Source: Trichomonas vaginalis G3
Lineage: Eukaryota; Parabasalia; Trichomonadida; Trichomonadidae
Direction of reading: 5' to 3'
DNA length: 64,000 bases
Assembly: GCF_026262505.1 (NCBI RefSeq)
Contig: NC_067203.1
Span: forward strand, 7,564,001-7,628,000
The translations under genes were made by a program, and so were the position numbers. The notes beneath the pieces were generated by a model. That model worked only from the letters and a program-made list of their open reading frames with translations. It was not told where the DNA came from and searched no databases. Shown here piece by piece: positions 1 to 10,700 of the stretch (its first letter is position 1; each line of letters begins with the position of its first letter).

Positions 1-418
1 GAGGGGGGCACAAACTTGCCCAGTGAGGTGAAGTGAAAAGTGACAGGTTTACATGCCAGAAATGTAAAGTGTCAGATTTGAAACAAAAAATGGATTAATT
101 TATTATTATATGATAGAGAGATTTGGTAAGTTACTATCAAATTTGTAAGTAAGGGGGAGAAAAAAAGTAAGAAAGAAAAAAAAATTTAAAAAATAAAAAG
201 CCACTCGCTTCGCTCGCGGTTGACAAAAAGAACAAATTCGAAAAATAATTGTATGAAATTACGAAACTAAGCCACTCGCTTCGCTCGCGGCTTAAGAAAA
301 GAACAAATTCGAAAAAAGATTGTACGAAATTACGAAACTAAGCCGCTTGCTTCGCTCGCGGCTTAAGTAAACAACATATTTCAGATTATCGATACTAAAA
401 ATTTTTTATTTTATTACT
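1..418. other. Transposon-derived left edge, no gene
   Basis: No credible reading frame. The first ~27 bases (GGGGGGCACAAACTTGCCC and following) resemble the reverse complement of 3199-3225, which lies just outside the other end of the Mutator-like element. This suggests the two ends of a larger or host element into which the Mutator-like element is nested. The text GTGAGGTGAAGTG also occurs in the Maverick terminal repeats further right, so Maverick-derived sequence is possible. Identity is inferred from short matches only. Confidence 0.4.
200..366 (+). repeat. ~71-bp tandem repeat with GC-rich core
   Basis: Three copies of a GC-rich 20-mer (GCCACTCGCTTCGCTCGCGG or close variants) start at 200, 271 and 342. 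They are separated by an AT-rich spacer that includes GAACAAATTCGAAAAA. The third copy can fold as TAAGCCGC...GCGGCTTA, and in the second the outer stem is TAAGCC/GGCTTA. The core stands out sharply from the AT-rich surroundings. Confidence 0.8.
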
Positions 419-924
419 TTTTTTTGCATTTTTTTAAAGCTTCTTCACTTAAATCATGGAATGTCTCAAAGACAAAAGTAGCATACAGCATGTAAAGCTA
501 AAGAAAGATAATCATAATTAATACCTTAATTTTTAATATTACGCATTTTTAGGTGCAAAATTTAAAAACATTCTAATACAATAGAGCAGTTTCCAAAAGT
601 AGCATACAGCATGTAAAGCTAAAGAAAGATAATCATAATTAATACCTTAATTTTTAATATTACGCATTTTTAGGTGCAAAATTTAAAAACATTCTAATAC
701 AATAGAGCAGTTTCCAAAAGTAGCATACAGCATGCAAAGCTAAAGAAAGATAATCATAATTAATACCTTTAAAGTTTAAAATCTTGATTTTTTTTAAAAT
801 CAAATATTTATAACTTTAATACATACAGCTTAAACCTTATACTTGTTTTCTCTTGTGAGAAAGCAATCTTACAAAGCTAACAATCCTAAAAAATAAAGAA
901 TTAAAATTTAATAATTTAATCTAA
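419..924 (+). repeat. MULE left terminal inverted repeat
   Basis: Reverse-complement match to 2560-3186. It contains two full 121-bp minisatellite units (AGCATACAGC begins at 480, 601 and 722). The right repeat contains three units, so the two ends differ by exactly one unit. A one-base difference in an A/T run near the tip is also visible. Confidence 0.85.
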
Positions 925-938
925 AATTAAAATCAAAA

Positions 939-2387
939 TTAAATAAAATGAGTTCTTTGTAATAATACTTTCAAGGTAGGATATATTTTAGTGGGATCTA
1001 TTGAGTCATCACTAACAGCATTGAGCAATCTATTGAGCATTGAAATACTCTCGATTTTTCTTTGTCTTTTTACATCAATTTCTGCGTTAGTTGCTTTTTC
1101 CATGATCCAAATGACACGGTCATCTGCTGGTTTTTGATCAATTTTGAGTTTGATAACGAAAGATGGTATCACTTTTGTATAAATTTCTATAATAACATCA
1201 TCAATTCTGAGATTTTTTCGATCAGGAAAATAGTCATGTTTGAGTGTTCTAAAATGAGCTTCGGCAATATTGTTAGTTGCGTCGCCTTCACGCCTGTCAC
1301 GAGCAATCCATCTTGATATGTTGTAACGCCATTGTCTGTTAAAGTATTGAGATGCTGTTGGATCTGTGTCGAGCAACTCCAGAACTTGATCATAGGCAGC
1401 ATTTGCTTCTTCCTCATGTTCTGCATCTAATTTGAAGACTAAATCCTTCATCAAATTATAGAATTGTTCAAATTTTTCTTGAGAAGAAAACTTATTTGAT
1501 TTGCGAAGAATTGCACGAAGAACATGTACTCCGCACCAAAGTATTTGAGCTTGTGGAATGCTTTCTTCTATTGCTTGAGCTATCTGTGGAGCACAGTCCA
1601 TGCTAATGTATTCTGGCTCAATTGTTACCCATCTGAGATAGGCGCACACGCAAACTTGAATGTTTTGATAAGTGTCTGGTTGACAAAAGAAATATAAAAA
1701 AGGGAAAATGTGAAAATCTTTGATTTTGCCAGTAAATGCATACAATGGAATGTTTGATCGCAACAATTTATAGGTGCTGTCTATATGAAATGTCTTGATA
1801 CTATGCGCATAAGCTTTGCCTTCAAAAGGCGCGTAATAGAAACACATATTATTGTCTGAGACTTCAAATGCAATGAGATCATCTGGAGATTCTTCTTGTA
1901 CTGTCTGAACAAAGATTTGCAATGACACAACATCGTCAGGAGAATATCTAGTTTGAAGAGCATGTATTCTCTCTGCAAATCGTTTGATTGCACGTGGTTT
2001 TTGAGCGTACATCTCTGGAATGGACGGACCTGTAAGAGGAATTTCAAGATCTTTGAATGCATTTAGCTGTGCTATCGCTCTTTGATTGTCATCTGTTTGG
2101 AAGTAATGTTCTAAATATTTGCGATAAAAGACAGACGAATATTGACTTTTGTCATTTGGGGCGGAATGATCATGTTCTTCAACTATTTTGATTAGTTTGT
2201 ATTTATTTTGATCCAAGATTGCAACATTAAAATGTGCAGGACATTTTGGATATTTGCAGTGGAATGAAATCTGAGATCTTTCTTTCCTGACACGTTCACC
2301 ATATCCATACTGTGCTTGTATTTCTTGTTTAACTCCAAATTTACAAAGATCCATAACAGTAAAGATAGTTTCTTCTTCTAATTCCAT
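939..2387 (-). CDS. MULE transposase
   Basis: 482-residue transposase of the Mutator-like family, predicted to cut and rejoin the element ends in the nucleus. The N-terminus has a zinc-binding pattern of the FLYWCH/WRKY-GCM1 kind: C44, C49, H72, H74. The DDE catalytic core shows D203 (HIDSTYKLLR), D264 (SMDCAP), the family C/H pair in CGVH (C285, H288) and E376 (NNIAEAHFR). The frame is open from ATG to stop with no break, so the protein could be functional. The gene fills the space between the two terminal repeats. Motifs are seen directly; family assignment follows from established MULE signatures. Confidence 0.85.
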   Translation of the reverse strand: MELEEETIFTVMDLCKFGVKQEIQAQYGYGERVRKERSQISFHCKYPKCPAHFNVAILDQNKYKLIKIVEEHDHSAPNDKSQYSSVFYRKYLEHYFQTDDNQRAIAQLNAFKDLEIPLTGPSIPEMYAQKPRAIKRFAERIHALQTRYSPDDVVSLQIFVQTVQEESPDDLIAFEVSDNNMCFYYAPFEGKAYAHSIKTFHIDSTYKLLRSNIPLYAFTGKIKDFHIFPFLYFFCQPDTYQNIQVCVCAYLRWVTIEPEYISMDCAPQIAQAIEESIPQAQILWCGVHVLRAILRKSNKFSSQEKFEQFYNLMKDLVFKLDAEHEEEANAAYDQVLELLDTDPTASQYFNRQWRYNISRWIARDRREGDATNNIAEAHFRTLKHDYFPDRKNLRIDDVIIEIYTKVIPSFVIKLKIDQKPADDRVIWIMEKATNAEIDVKRQRKIESISMLNRLLNAVSDDSIDPTKIYPTLKVLLQRTHFI

Positions 2388-2559
2388 TTGAAATTGAAAT
2401 GAAAATTAAAAATTCAGAAATTTGAATAGATTTGGTCTGTAATTAAATGAGAATAGCAGTTTGTTCGTCATTGTTTGAGGCAAGAGTATTATAGGAATAT
2501 TATATGATGGATTTGAGTTGCATATAAAGAGTGCAAAAGGATAAAGAGAGAAATTTTGT

Positions 2560-3186
2560 TAGATTAAATTATTAAATTTTAATTCTTTATTTTTTAGGAT
2601 TGTTAGCTTTGTAAGATTGCTTTCTCACAAGAGAAAACAAGTATAAGGTTTAAGCTGTATGTATTAAAGTTATAAATATTTGATTTTAAAAAAAATCAAG
2701 ATTTTAAACTTTAAAGGTATTAATTATGATTATCTTTCTTTAGCTTTGCATGCTGTATGCTACTTTTGGAAACTGCTCTATTGTATTAGAATGTTTTTAA
2801 ATTTTGCACCTAAAAATGCGTAATATTAAAAATTAAGGTATTAATTATGATTATCTTTCTTTAGCTTTGCATGCTGTATGCTACTTTTGGAAACTGCTCT
2901 ATTGTATTAGAATGTTTTTAAATTTTGCACCTAAAAATGCGTAATATTAAAAATTAAGGTATTAATTATGATTATCTTTCTTTAGCTTTACATGCTGTAT
3001 GCTACTTTTGGAAACTGCTCTATTGTATTAGAATGTTTTTAAATTTTGCACCTAAAAATGCGTAATATTAAAAATTAAGGTATTAATTATGATTATCTTT
3101 CTTTAGCTTTACATGCTGTATGCTACTTTTGTCTTTGAGACATTCCATGATTTAAGTGAAGAAGCTTTAAAAAAAATGCAAAAAAA
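2560..3186 (-). repeat. MULE right terminal inverted repeat
   Basis: Reverse complement of the left repeat. It carries three full 121-bp units (GCTGTATGCT starts at 2752, 2873, 2994 and 3115). The inner limit is at TTAGATTAAATTATT, which mirrors the left copy near 910-924. Confidence 0.85.
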
Positions 3187-3225
3187 TTGAATACTTTACT
3201 GGCTGGGCAAATTTGTCGCCGCCCC
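3187..3225. other. Short transposon-end-like spacer
   Basis: Between the MULE and the palindrome. Its reverse complement (GGGGCGGCGACAAATTTGCC and following) resembles the first bases of the window. It could be the right end of an element that hosts the MULE; the left arm of the palindrome begins at the very next base. Confidence 0.35.
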
Positions 3226-3753
3226 AAAATCGATGAATCTAAAATTGATTTTTCAAATTTTTGCAAGAATTCAAGAATCTTCATCGCCACATGCTTTTTA
3301 TATCGAATTCTTCAATGCAGTACAATAAATTCTCTAAGAGTTAGATTCCCTTAGATTCCTAGAGGTGTGCCCGTACGCAAAGTAATGATAGTTTCACAGT
3401 AGGTACTGTACCTATATTTGTTACCATCGTTTCAGATCAAACATGCTTATCTTCTTATTCTCCCACTCAATTTGCTATACAAAACCGGCCACTACTGTAA
3501 TTATTTTATATAGTATTGAGTCCTGCTTTCAATATTTTGCTCAAAAATTATGGTTCTATAAGATCTTACGGTACGAATTTATCGTTTTTTCAATAATTGA
3601 AATTTCAAAATCTTATTATCAAGCATAAGGATAACAATTTTCGAAGATTTCTATGGTTTCAAATTGAGAGGAACTTAAATCTTCGTCTCTCAAATTTTGG
3701 CCAATTCATTCGAAAAAAAATTATTCTATTCCCGATAGAAAAAAAATTAACTA

Positions 3754-3759
3754 TCATTT
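3754..3759 (+). promoter_or_regulatory. Initiator-like TCATTT
   Basis: TCATTT fits the Trichomonas initiator consensus TCAYWW, with the +1 A at 3756, 14 nt before the ATG. This agrees with the very short 5' UTRs known in this genus and supports the chosen start. The mirror copy lies at 11641-11646. Confidence 0.55.
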
Positions 3760-3769
3760 AACTTTTCGT

Positions 3770-6700
3770 ATGGAAGGCTCATTCGAGGTTACCTTCTACT
3801 TAAAGTGCGATAAAGGTGGTAGCAGCATACCATACATCATTGGAGACCACCCAGCTCTCGGCAACAACGTCATCAGCGACGCAATTACTTTGACTCAGAT
3901 TAACGGACCTTACAATTACTCCGTTAAGATCACCTTTGACGAGCCAATTACCGAACCAATCAAATACCGTTATTACTTCAAGACACAGTTCGGTGCTTAC
4001 CTTAAAGAATCAATTCCTCTTCGTGTCTTGCCACTTTTTACCACAGATTCACACGTCTATGACACCTTTAATGTCACAAATCCTCTTAGCGGCGTTCTTA
4101 TCCGCCTTAGGACCCGTGTATTCACACATTATGGCCAAGAACTTTATGTATCAGGCAATATCCCAGAACTTGGCAACTGGAAGTCAGATGAAGCCGTCCC
4201 ACTCTTCTTCGAAGGCAATCTTGACTACTGGTCAACGACATTCATGATTCCATTGTCAACAAAGCCAAGAACAATTGAATATAAGTACATAGTCTCAAGA
4301 ACAGGCGGTGTAGATCACTGGGAACCAGATGAGAACCACAAACTCGAAATCGGAGCCACTCCTTCCCCAACAATTATCGAAATCGCCGACCAGTACCGTT
4401 GGAAGGACCCAGTCATGAACGCCTTCACACGTGCAACATTCAAGGAAGTTCTCAACCGCAGAACCAACACAGTTATGCCAGATCCGATCGAACCAGAGCT
4501 TGTTCGTCCTACATTTGTAAAGACGCACTTCCAAGTGAACTGTCCATATGTCCACAGTACACAATCCGTTGTTGTCGTTGGCTCAATCCCAGAACTTGGT
4601 GAATGGAATCCATTACACGGTCTAAAACTCGAAGATGGCAAGTTCCCAATCTGGGCCAACTCCATTGACTTGAAGGCCACTTCATTCCCATTCGAATACA
4701 AGTACGTTCTTTCGAATAACGACGGAACATTTATTTGGGAAGAGCAGAACAACAGACACTGCCACGGACCATCATTATCTCAATACGACGGAACAATCCC
4801 TATGACATTGTTCGTCAACGAGTGGTTTGCATGTCCAAATAAAGAGTTATTCAAAGGACTCGGCGTTTACGTTCCAATCTTCTCTCTCAGGACACAGGAA
4901 TCACAAGGTATCGGATCCTACACAGATATCAAGAAACTCGTCGATATTTGCAACACAATGGGCGCATCTTTGATTCAATTACTTCCTATCAACGATACAA
5001 CGGACAAAGGAGAATGGGCAGACTCATATCCATACAAACAAGTCTCATGTTTTGCATTACATCCTGTTTACATCGACTTACTTGCAATTCTCGACAAATT
5101 ACCAAGCGACATCTACAATGACTTGATGTACAGGAAAGGGGAACTCGAGAGATTACCATCTGTTGACTATCCAGCAGTTTATTCCTTCAAGATGAACATT
5201 CTTAGTAGAATCTTCAAATTAGTTAAAGAAGATTTCAAAGAATCCAAAGAATTCGAAGCATTTTTGAAGAAGAATGGAACATGGTTAAAACCATATGCTT
5301 TGTTCTGTTATCTCAGAGATCAATACCATACAATGGAGTTCAGGAAATGGCCAAAATATTCCAAAGTAACTCCAGAAGAAATCGAAGATCTCTGTGATGA
5401 AAAAATCAATGATTTATTGTTCATTTATTGGATGCAATACATTGCTGACAAACAATTCAAGGAATCATATGATTACGCAACAGAACACAAAGTTGCATTG
5501 AAAGGAGATCTTCCTATTGGTGTCAACATCAATTCCGTTGAATGCTGGGCATTTCCATCATTATTCAGATTGACAATGTGTGCAGGAGCTCCTCCAGATG
5601 ATTTCTCAAGCGATGGACAGAACTGGGGCTTCCCAACATACAACTGGGAAGAGATGGAGAAGGATGGATTCGCATGGTGGCGTGCGAGATTACAGAGAAT
5701 GGCTGAATTGTATCATACATTGAGAGTTGATCATATCTTAGGTTTCTTCAGAATCTGGGAAATTCCAAGAGAAACATGTGTCAGAGGTTTATTGGGACAT
5801 TTCTTCCCAAGTAATCCATTGACAAGACAGGAATTGATACAGATGGGATTATGGGATATCGAAAGATATACTAAACCTTACATAAGAGGAAAACATTTGC
5901 TTGAGAAGTTCCCTAACAATTATTTCGAAATCGCTCAGAAATATTTAGTCGCAAGAAATATTTCTAAAGATAATGATACTTATGATTTCAAGCCTGAATA
6001 TAACAATGAAAAGAAGATTTACAATGCTGTAATGAATGAGCCATTAAATGATTGGCAAAAGAAGGAATTACTCCAGAAGTTGTTTGAATTACTTGGAAAT
6101 GTTTTGTTGATTGAAGATCCAGAGAGACCAGATACTTATCACGTGAGAACAGAAGTAAAGAAGGAATCTGTTGAAACAACACCAGATGGACCATCATTCA
6201 TTGGAGTACATCATGGTTGGAATTACCTGGTGACCAGAGACAGAGATTCGAAGAACTTTATATCGATTACACATACAGAAGACAAACAAATCTCTGGGTT
6301 GCTAAAGCTGATGCAAAACTTGGTGTTCTTAAAGATTCTACAAATATGTTGATTTGCGGTGAAGATTTAGGTCAAATCACTGCAGGAATCATAAGATCTA
6401 TTGAAGAACACGCTTTACTTTCTCTTAGAGTACAGAGAATGTCTAAAGATCCTGCTTATGATTTCGATGATTACAACAGATTCGCTTATCTTTCTGTCGC
6501 TTGCCCATCAACACACGACACTTCTTCGTTGAGAGGATGGTGGGAAGAGAACTCATCTGTCAGACAGAAGTTCTGGTACAATGTATTGATGAGACACGAA
6601 CCATGCCCAGAGAGATTAAGTACTTACTTCCAGGAAATGATTCTCAGACAGAATCTTTGGTCAAATTCAATGTGGGCAATTTTCTTGCTCCAGGATTTGA

Positions 6701-6876
6701 CAGGAATAAACGAAAGTTTGAGAAGACAGTCTCCTGAAGAAGAAAGAATCAACATCCCTGCTGATCCAAACCACAAGTGGAGATACAGATATCCTTACTC
6801 ACTCGAAGAACTCAACGACCACAAGGAGTTCATGGCACAAATGAGAGGCTTAGTTGAGGCTTCTCACAGAATTTAA
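3770..6876 (+). pseudogene. 4-alpha-glucanotransferase (CBM20-GH77), left copy, frameshifted
   Basis: Disproportionating enzyme of the DPE2/MalQ type, which transfers glucan chains during glycogen or maltose use, probably in the cytosol. The N-terminus has three starch-binding-like beta-sandwich segments (about residues 1-100, 115-215, 245-345); two contain the motif GxIPELGxW. The GH77 domain follows. Catalytic candidates are the nucleophile Asp in RVDH (D654), the acid/base Glu in CGEDLG (near 6361) and the Asp of THDT (6517-6519). The frame breaks at about 6190-6217, where one A is missing compared with the right copy, so residues after GPS change frame and the second part continues at 6217-6876. 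Upstream and downstream of the break the protein is well preserved. This could be a recent pseudogene or a sequence error. Confidence 0.85.
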
Positions 6877-7668
6877 GTTTTCTTATTTTTTATATTTTTA
6901 ATGATGTCTTATGATAAATAAAATTTCGACTTTTTTTTATTTAATTATGACCGATTTCCAGAATTAAGTTGCATACTATATATTCAAAATATATTAGTCA
7001 CTTTTTCAGAGGAGGGACGATGATTAAAAAGTGAATATATATTTTAATAGTTGCTTGATACTTTTTTCTGTAATAAACAGAAATTCATCAAAAGTGACAG
7101 CTCTCAATTTTTTGACATTTGTAAATTCTAAATTGAATGAGAAAAATGAAATAATACTAAGCATAATACAATATTCTAGATTTAATTATAATTAGGAAAA
7201 AGTTGGTTTTGAGAGTACTTTTCATAGGCATATAGAATGAAATCTTCTGAAAAATAATATCACATAAACTCATATTATTTTCTAATATATAACTATTTTA
7301 TATAAAAATCAAATTCAATGATCTTAAAAGCGAAGGATAAACCTCAAAATTTACGAATATAATGAGTGGGAATATAATGCTTATCTATCATAAAACCATA
7401 TGAAATATCAATTTTTGCTTTACGCCTAATTTTTGACGACAATTAGCAAAAAATGTTAAATGTTAACACTCAGTCCATTTGAATATGAAAAATAAAATTG
7501 ACTTTGATTAAATGTTTTTATTTATCATGCAATTCTTCTTGCGACCAAAGATTTGAATAAAAGTTCAAAAAATAAGATAGCTTAAAAAATAATATACGGT
7601 AGTGTTTACTAATAGATGAATAGTATATAAATTCTATTAAAATGGATTTGATCCAAAAAAATATAAAA

Positions 7669-7730
7669 CCAAAAATAATTGTTATAATTTAAATGAAGAA
7701 GTAATTAAAACGATTTTATTTATGATCAAA
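7669..7730. other. Palindrome spacer
   Basis: About 62 bp of AT-rich sequence at the centre of symmetry (~7700), not matched between arms. On both sides lies TTGATCCAAAAAAATATA or its complement, with one- to two-base differences in A/T runs, so the arm edges are approximate. Confidence 0.75.
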
Positions 7731-10700
7731 TTTTATATATTTTTTTGGATCAAATCCATTTAATAGAATTTATATACTATTCATCTATTAGTAAACACTA
7801 CCGTATATTATTTTTTAAGCTATCTTATTTTTTGAACTTTTATTCAAATCTTTGGTCGCAAGAAGAATTGCATGATAAATAAAAACATTTAATCAAAGTC
7901 AATTTTATTTTTCATATTCAAATGGACTGAGTGTTAACATTTAACATTTTTTGCTAATTGTCGTCAAAAATTAGGCGTAAAGCAAAAATTGATATTTCAT
8001 ATGGTTTTATGATAGATAAGCATTATATTCCCACTCATTATATTCGTAAATTTTGAGGTTTATCCTTCGCTTTTAAGATCATTGAATTTGATTTTTATAT
8101 AAAATAGTTATATATTAGAAAATAATATGAGTTTATGTGATATTATTTTTCAGAAGATTTCATTCTATATGCCTATGAAAAGTACTCTCAAAACCAACTT
8201 TTTCCTAATTATAATTAAATCTAGAATATTGTATTATGCTTAGTATTATTTCATTTTTCTCATTCAATTTAGAATTTACAAATGTCAAAAAATTGAGAGC
8301 TGTCACTTTTGATGAATTTCTGTTTATTACAGAAAAAAGTATCAAGCAACTATTAAAATATATATTCACTTTTTAATCATCGTCCCTCCTCTGAAAAAGT
8401 GACTAATATATTTTGAATATATAGTATGCAACTTAATTCTGGAAATCGGTCATAATTAAATAAAAAAAAGTCGAAATTTTATTTATCATAAGACATCATT
8501 AAAAATATAAAAAATAAGAAAACTTAAATTCTGTGAGAAGCCTCAACTAAGCCTCTCATTTGTGCCATGAACTCCTTGTGGTCGTTGAGTTCTTCGAGTG
8601 AGTAAGGATATCTGTATCTCCACTTGTGGTTTGGATCAGCAGGGATGTTGATTCTTTCTTCTTCAGGAGACTGTCTTCTCAAACTTTCGTTTATTCCTGT
8701 CAAATCCTGGAGCAAGAAAATTGCCCACATTGAATTTGACCAAAGATTCTGTCTGAGAATCATTTCCTGGAAGTAAGTACTTAATCTCTCTGGGCATGGT
8801 TCGTGTCTCATCAATACATTGTACCAGAACTTCTGTCTGACAGATGAGTTCTCTTCCCACCATCCTCTCAACGAAGAAGTGTCGTGTGTTGATGGGCAAG
8901 CGACAGAAAGATAAGCGAATCTGTTGTAATCATCGAAATCATAAGCAGGATCTTTAGACATTCTCTGTACTCTAAGAGAAAGTAAAGCGTGTTCTTCAAT
9001 AGATCTTATGATTCCTGCAGTGATTTGACCTAAATCTTCACCGCAAATCAACATATTTGTAGAATCTTTAAGAACACCAAGTTTTGCATCAGCTTTAGCA
9101 ACCCAGAGATTTGTTTGTCTTCTGTATGTGTAATCGATATAAAGTTCTTCGAATCTCTGTCTCTGGTCACCAGGTAATTCCAACCATGATGTACTCCAAT
9201 GAATGATTGGTCCATCTGGTGTTGTTTCAACAGATTCCTTCTTTACTTCTGTTCTCACGTGATAAGTATCTGGTCTCTCTGGATCTTCAATCAACAAAAC
9301 ATTTCCAAGTAATTCAAACAACTTCTGGAGTAATTCCTTCTTTTGCCAATCATTTAATGGCTCATTCATTACAGCATTGTAAATCTTCTTTTCATTGTTA
9401 TATTCAGGCTTGAAATCATAAGTATCATTATCTTTAGAAATATTTCTTGCGACTAAATATTTCTGAGCGATTTCGAAATAATTGTTAGGGAACTTCTCAA
9501 GCAAATGTTTTCCTCTTATGTAAGGTTTAGTATATCTTTCGATATCCCATAATCCCATCTGTATCAATTCCTGTCTTGTCAATGGATTACTTGGGAAGAA
9601 ATGTCCCAATAAACCTCTGACACATGTTTCTCTTGGAATTTCCCAGATTCTGAAGAAACCTAAGATATGATCAACTCTCAATGTATGATACAATTCAGCC
9701 ATTCTCTGTAATCTCGCACGCCACCATGCGAATCCATCCTTCTCCATCTCTTCCCAGTTGTATGTTGGGAAGCCCCAGTTCTGTCCATCGCTTGAGAAAT
9801 CATCTGGAGGAGCTCCTGCACACATTGTCAATCTGAATAATGATGGAAATGCCCAGCATTCAACGGAATTAATGTTGACACCAATAGGAAGATCTCCTTT
9901 CAATGCAACTTTGTGTTCTGTTGCGTAATCATATGATTCCTTGAATTGTTTGTCAGCAATGTATTGCATCCAATAAATGAACAATAAATCATTGATTTTT
10001 TCATCACAGAGATCTTCGATTTCTTCTGGAGTTACTTTGGAATATTTTGGCCATTTCCTGAACTCCATTGTATGGTATTGATCTCTGAGATAACAGAACA
10101 AAGCATATGGTTTTAACCATGTTCCATTCTTCTTCAAAAATGCTTCGAATTCTTTGGATTCTTTGAAATCTTCTTTAACTAATTTGAAGATTCTACTAAG
10201 AATGTTCATCTTGAAGGAATAAACTGCTGGATAGTCAACAGATGGTAATCTCTCGAGTTCCCCTTTCCTGTACATCAAGTCATTGTAGATGTCGCTTGGT
10301 AATTTGTCGAGAATTGCAAGTAAGTCGATGTAAACAGGATGTAATGCAAAACATGAGACTTGTTTGTATGGATATGAGTCTGCCCATTCTCCTTTGTCCG
10401 TTGTATCGTTGATAGGAAGTAATTGAATCAAAGATGCGCCCATTGTGTTGCAAATATCGACGAGTTTCTTGATATCTGTGTAGGATCCGATACCTTGTGA
10501 TTCCTGTGTCCTGAGAGAGAAGATTGGAACGTAAACGCCGAGTCCTTTGAATAACTCTTTATTTGGACATGCAAACCACTCGTTGACGAACAATGTCATA
10601 GGGATTGTTCCGTCGTATTGAGATAATGATGGTCGTGGCAGTGTCTGTTGTTCTGCTCTTCCCAAATAAATGTTCCGTCGTTATTCGAAAGAACGTACTT

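Larger units (their letters stand above)
419..3186 (-). mobile_element. Mutator-like DNA transposon (MULE)
   Basis: About 2.77 kb with one transposase gene on the minus strand, bounded by long terminal inverted repeats (about 419-924 and 2560-3186). The outer ends are a T-run followed by GCATTTTTTT and its complement. Long inverted repeats plus a single MULE transposase are the family hallmark. I could not find a clear 8-11-bp target-site duplication: the flanks (ATTTTATTAC on the left, TTGAATACTT on the right) do not match. Confidence 0.8.
3226..7668 (+). repeat. Left arm of large inverted duplication
   Basis: Positions pair with the right arm so that the two coordinates sum to 15400 (3226 with 12174, 3770 with 11630, 6876 with 8524). 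The arms are nearly identical: reading them I noticed only a few substitutions (for example a His/Tyr codon near 4316) and a few one-base or short indels. The arm holds the glucanotransferase, ~540 bp upstream and ~790 bp downstream. The outer limit coincides with transposon sequence. Confidence 0.9.

Noticed and set aside
419-3186. Target-site duplication of the MULE
   Set aside because: Compared flanks of 8-11 bp on both sides and found no convincing direct repeat.
3443-3628. 61-codon frame upstream of the glucanotransferase, present in both arms
   Set aside because: Hydrophobic low-complexity AT-rich frame with no start context; appears twice only because the arms are duplicates.
4295-4752. 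Long antisense frames opposite the glucanotransferase
   Set aside because: Shadows of the coding frame; mirrored in the other arm and without motifs.
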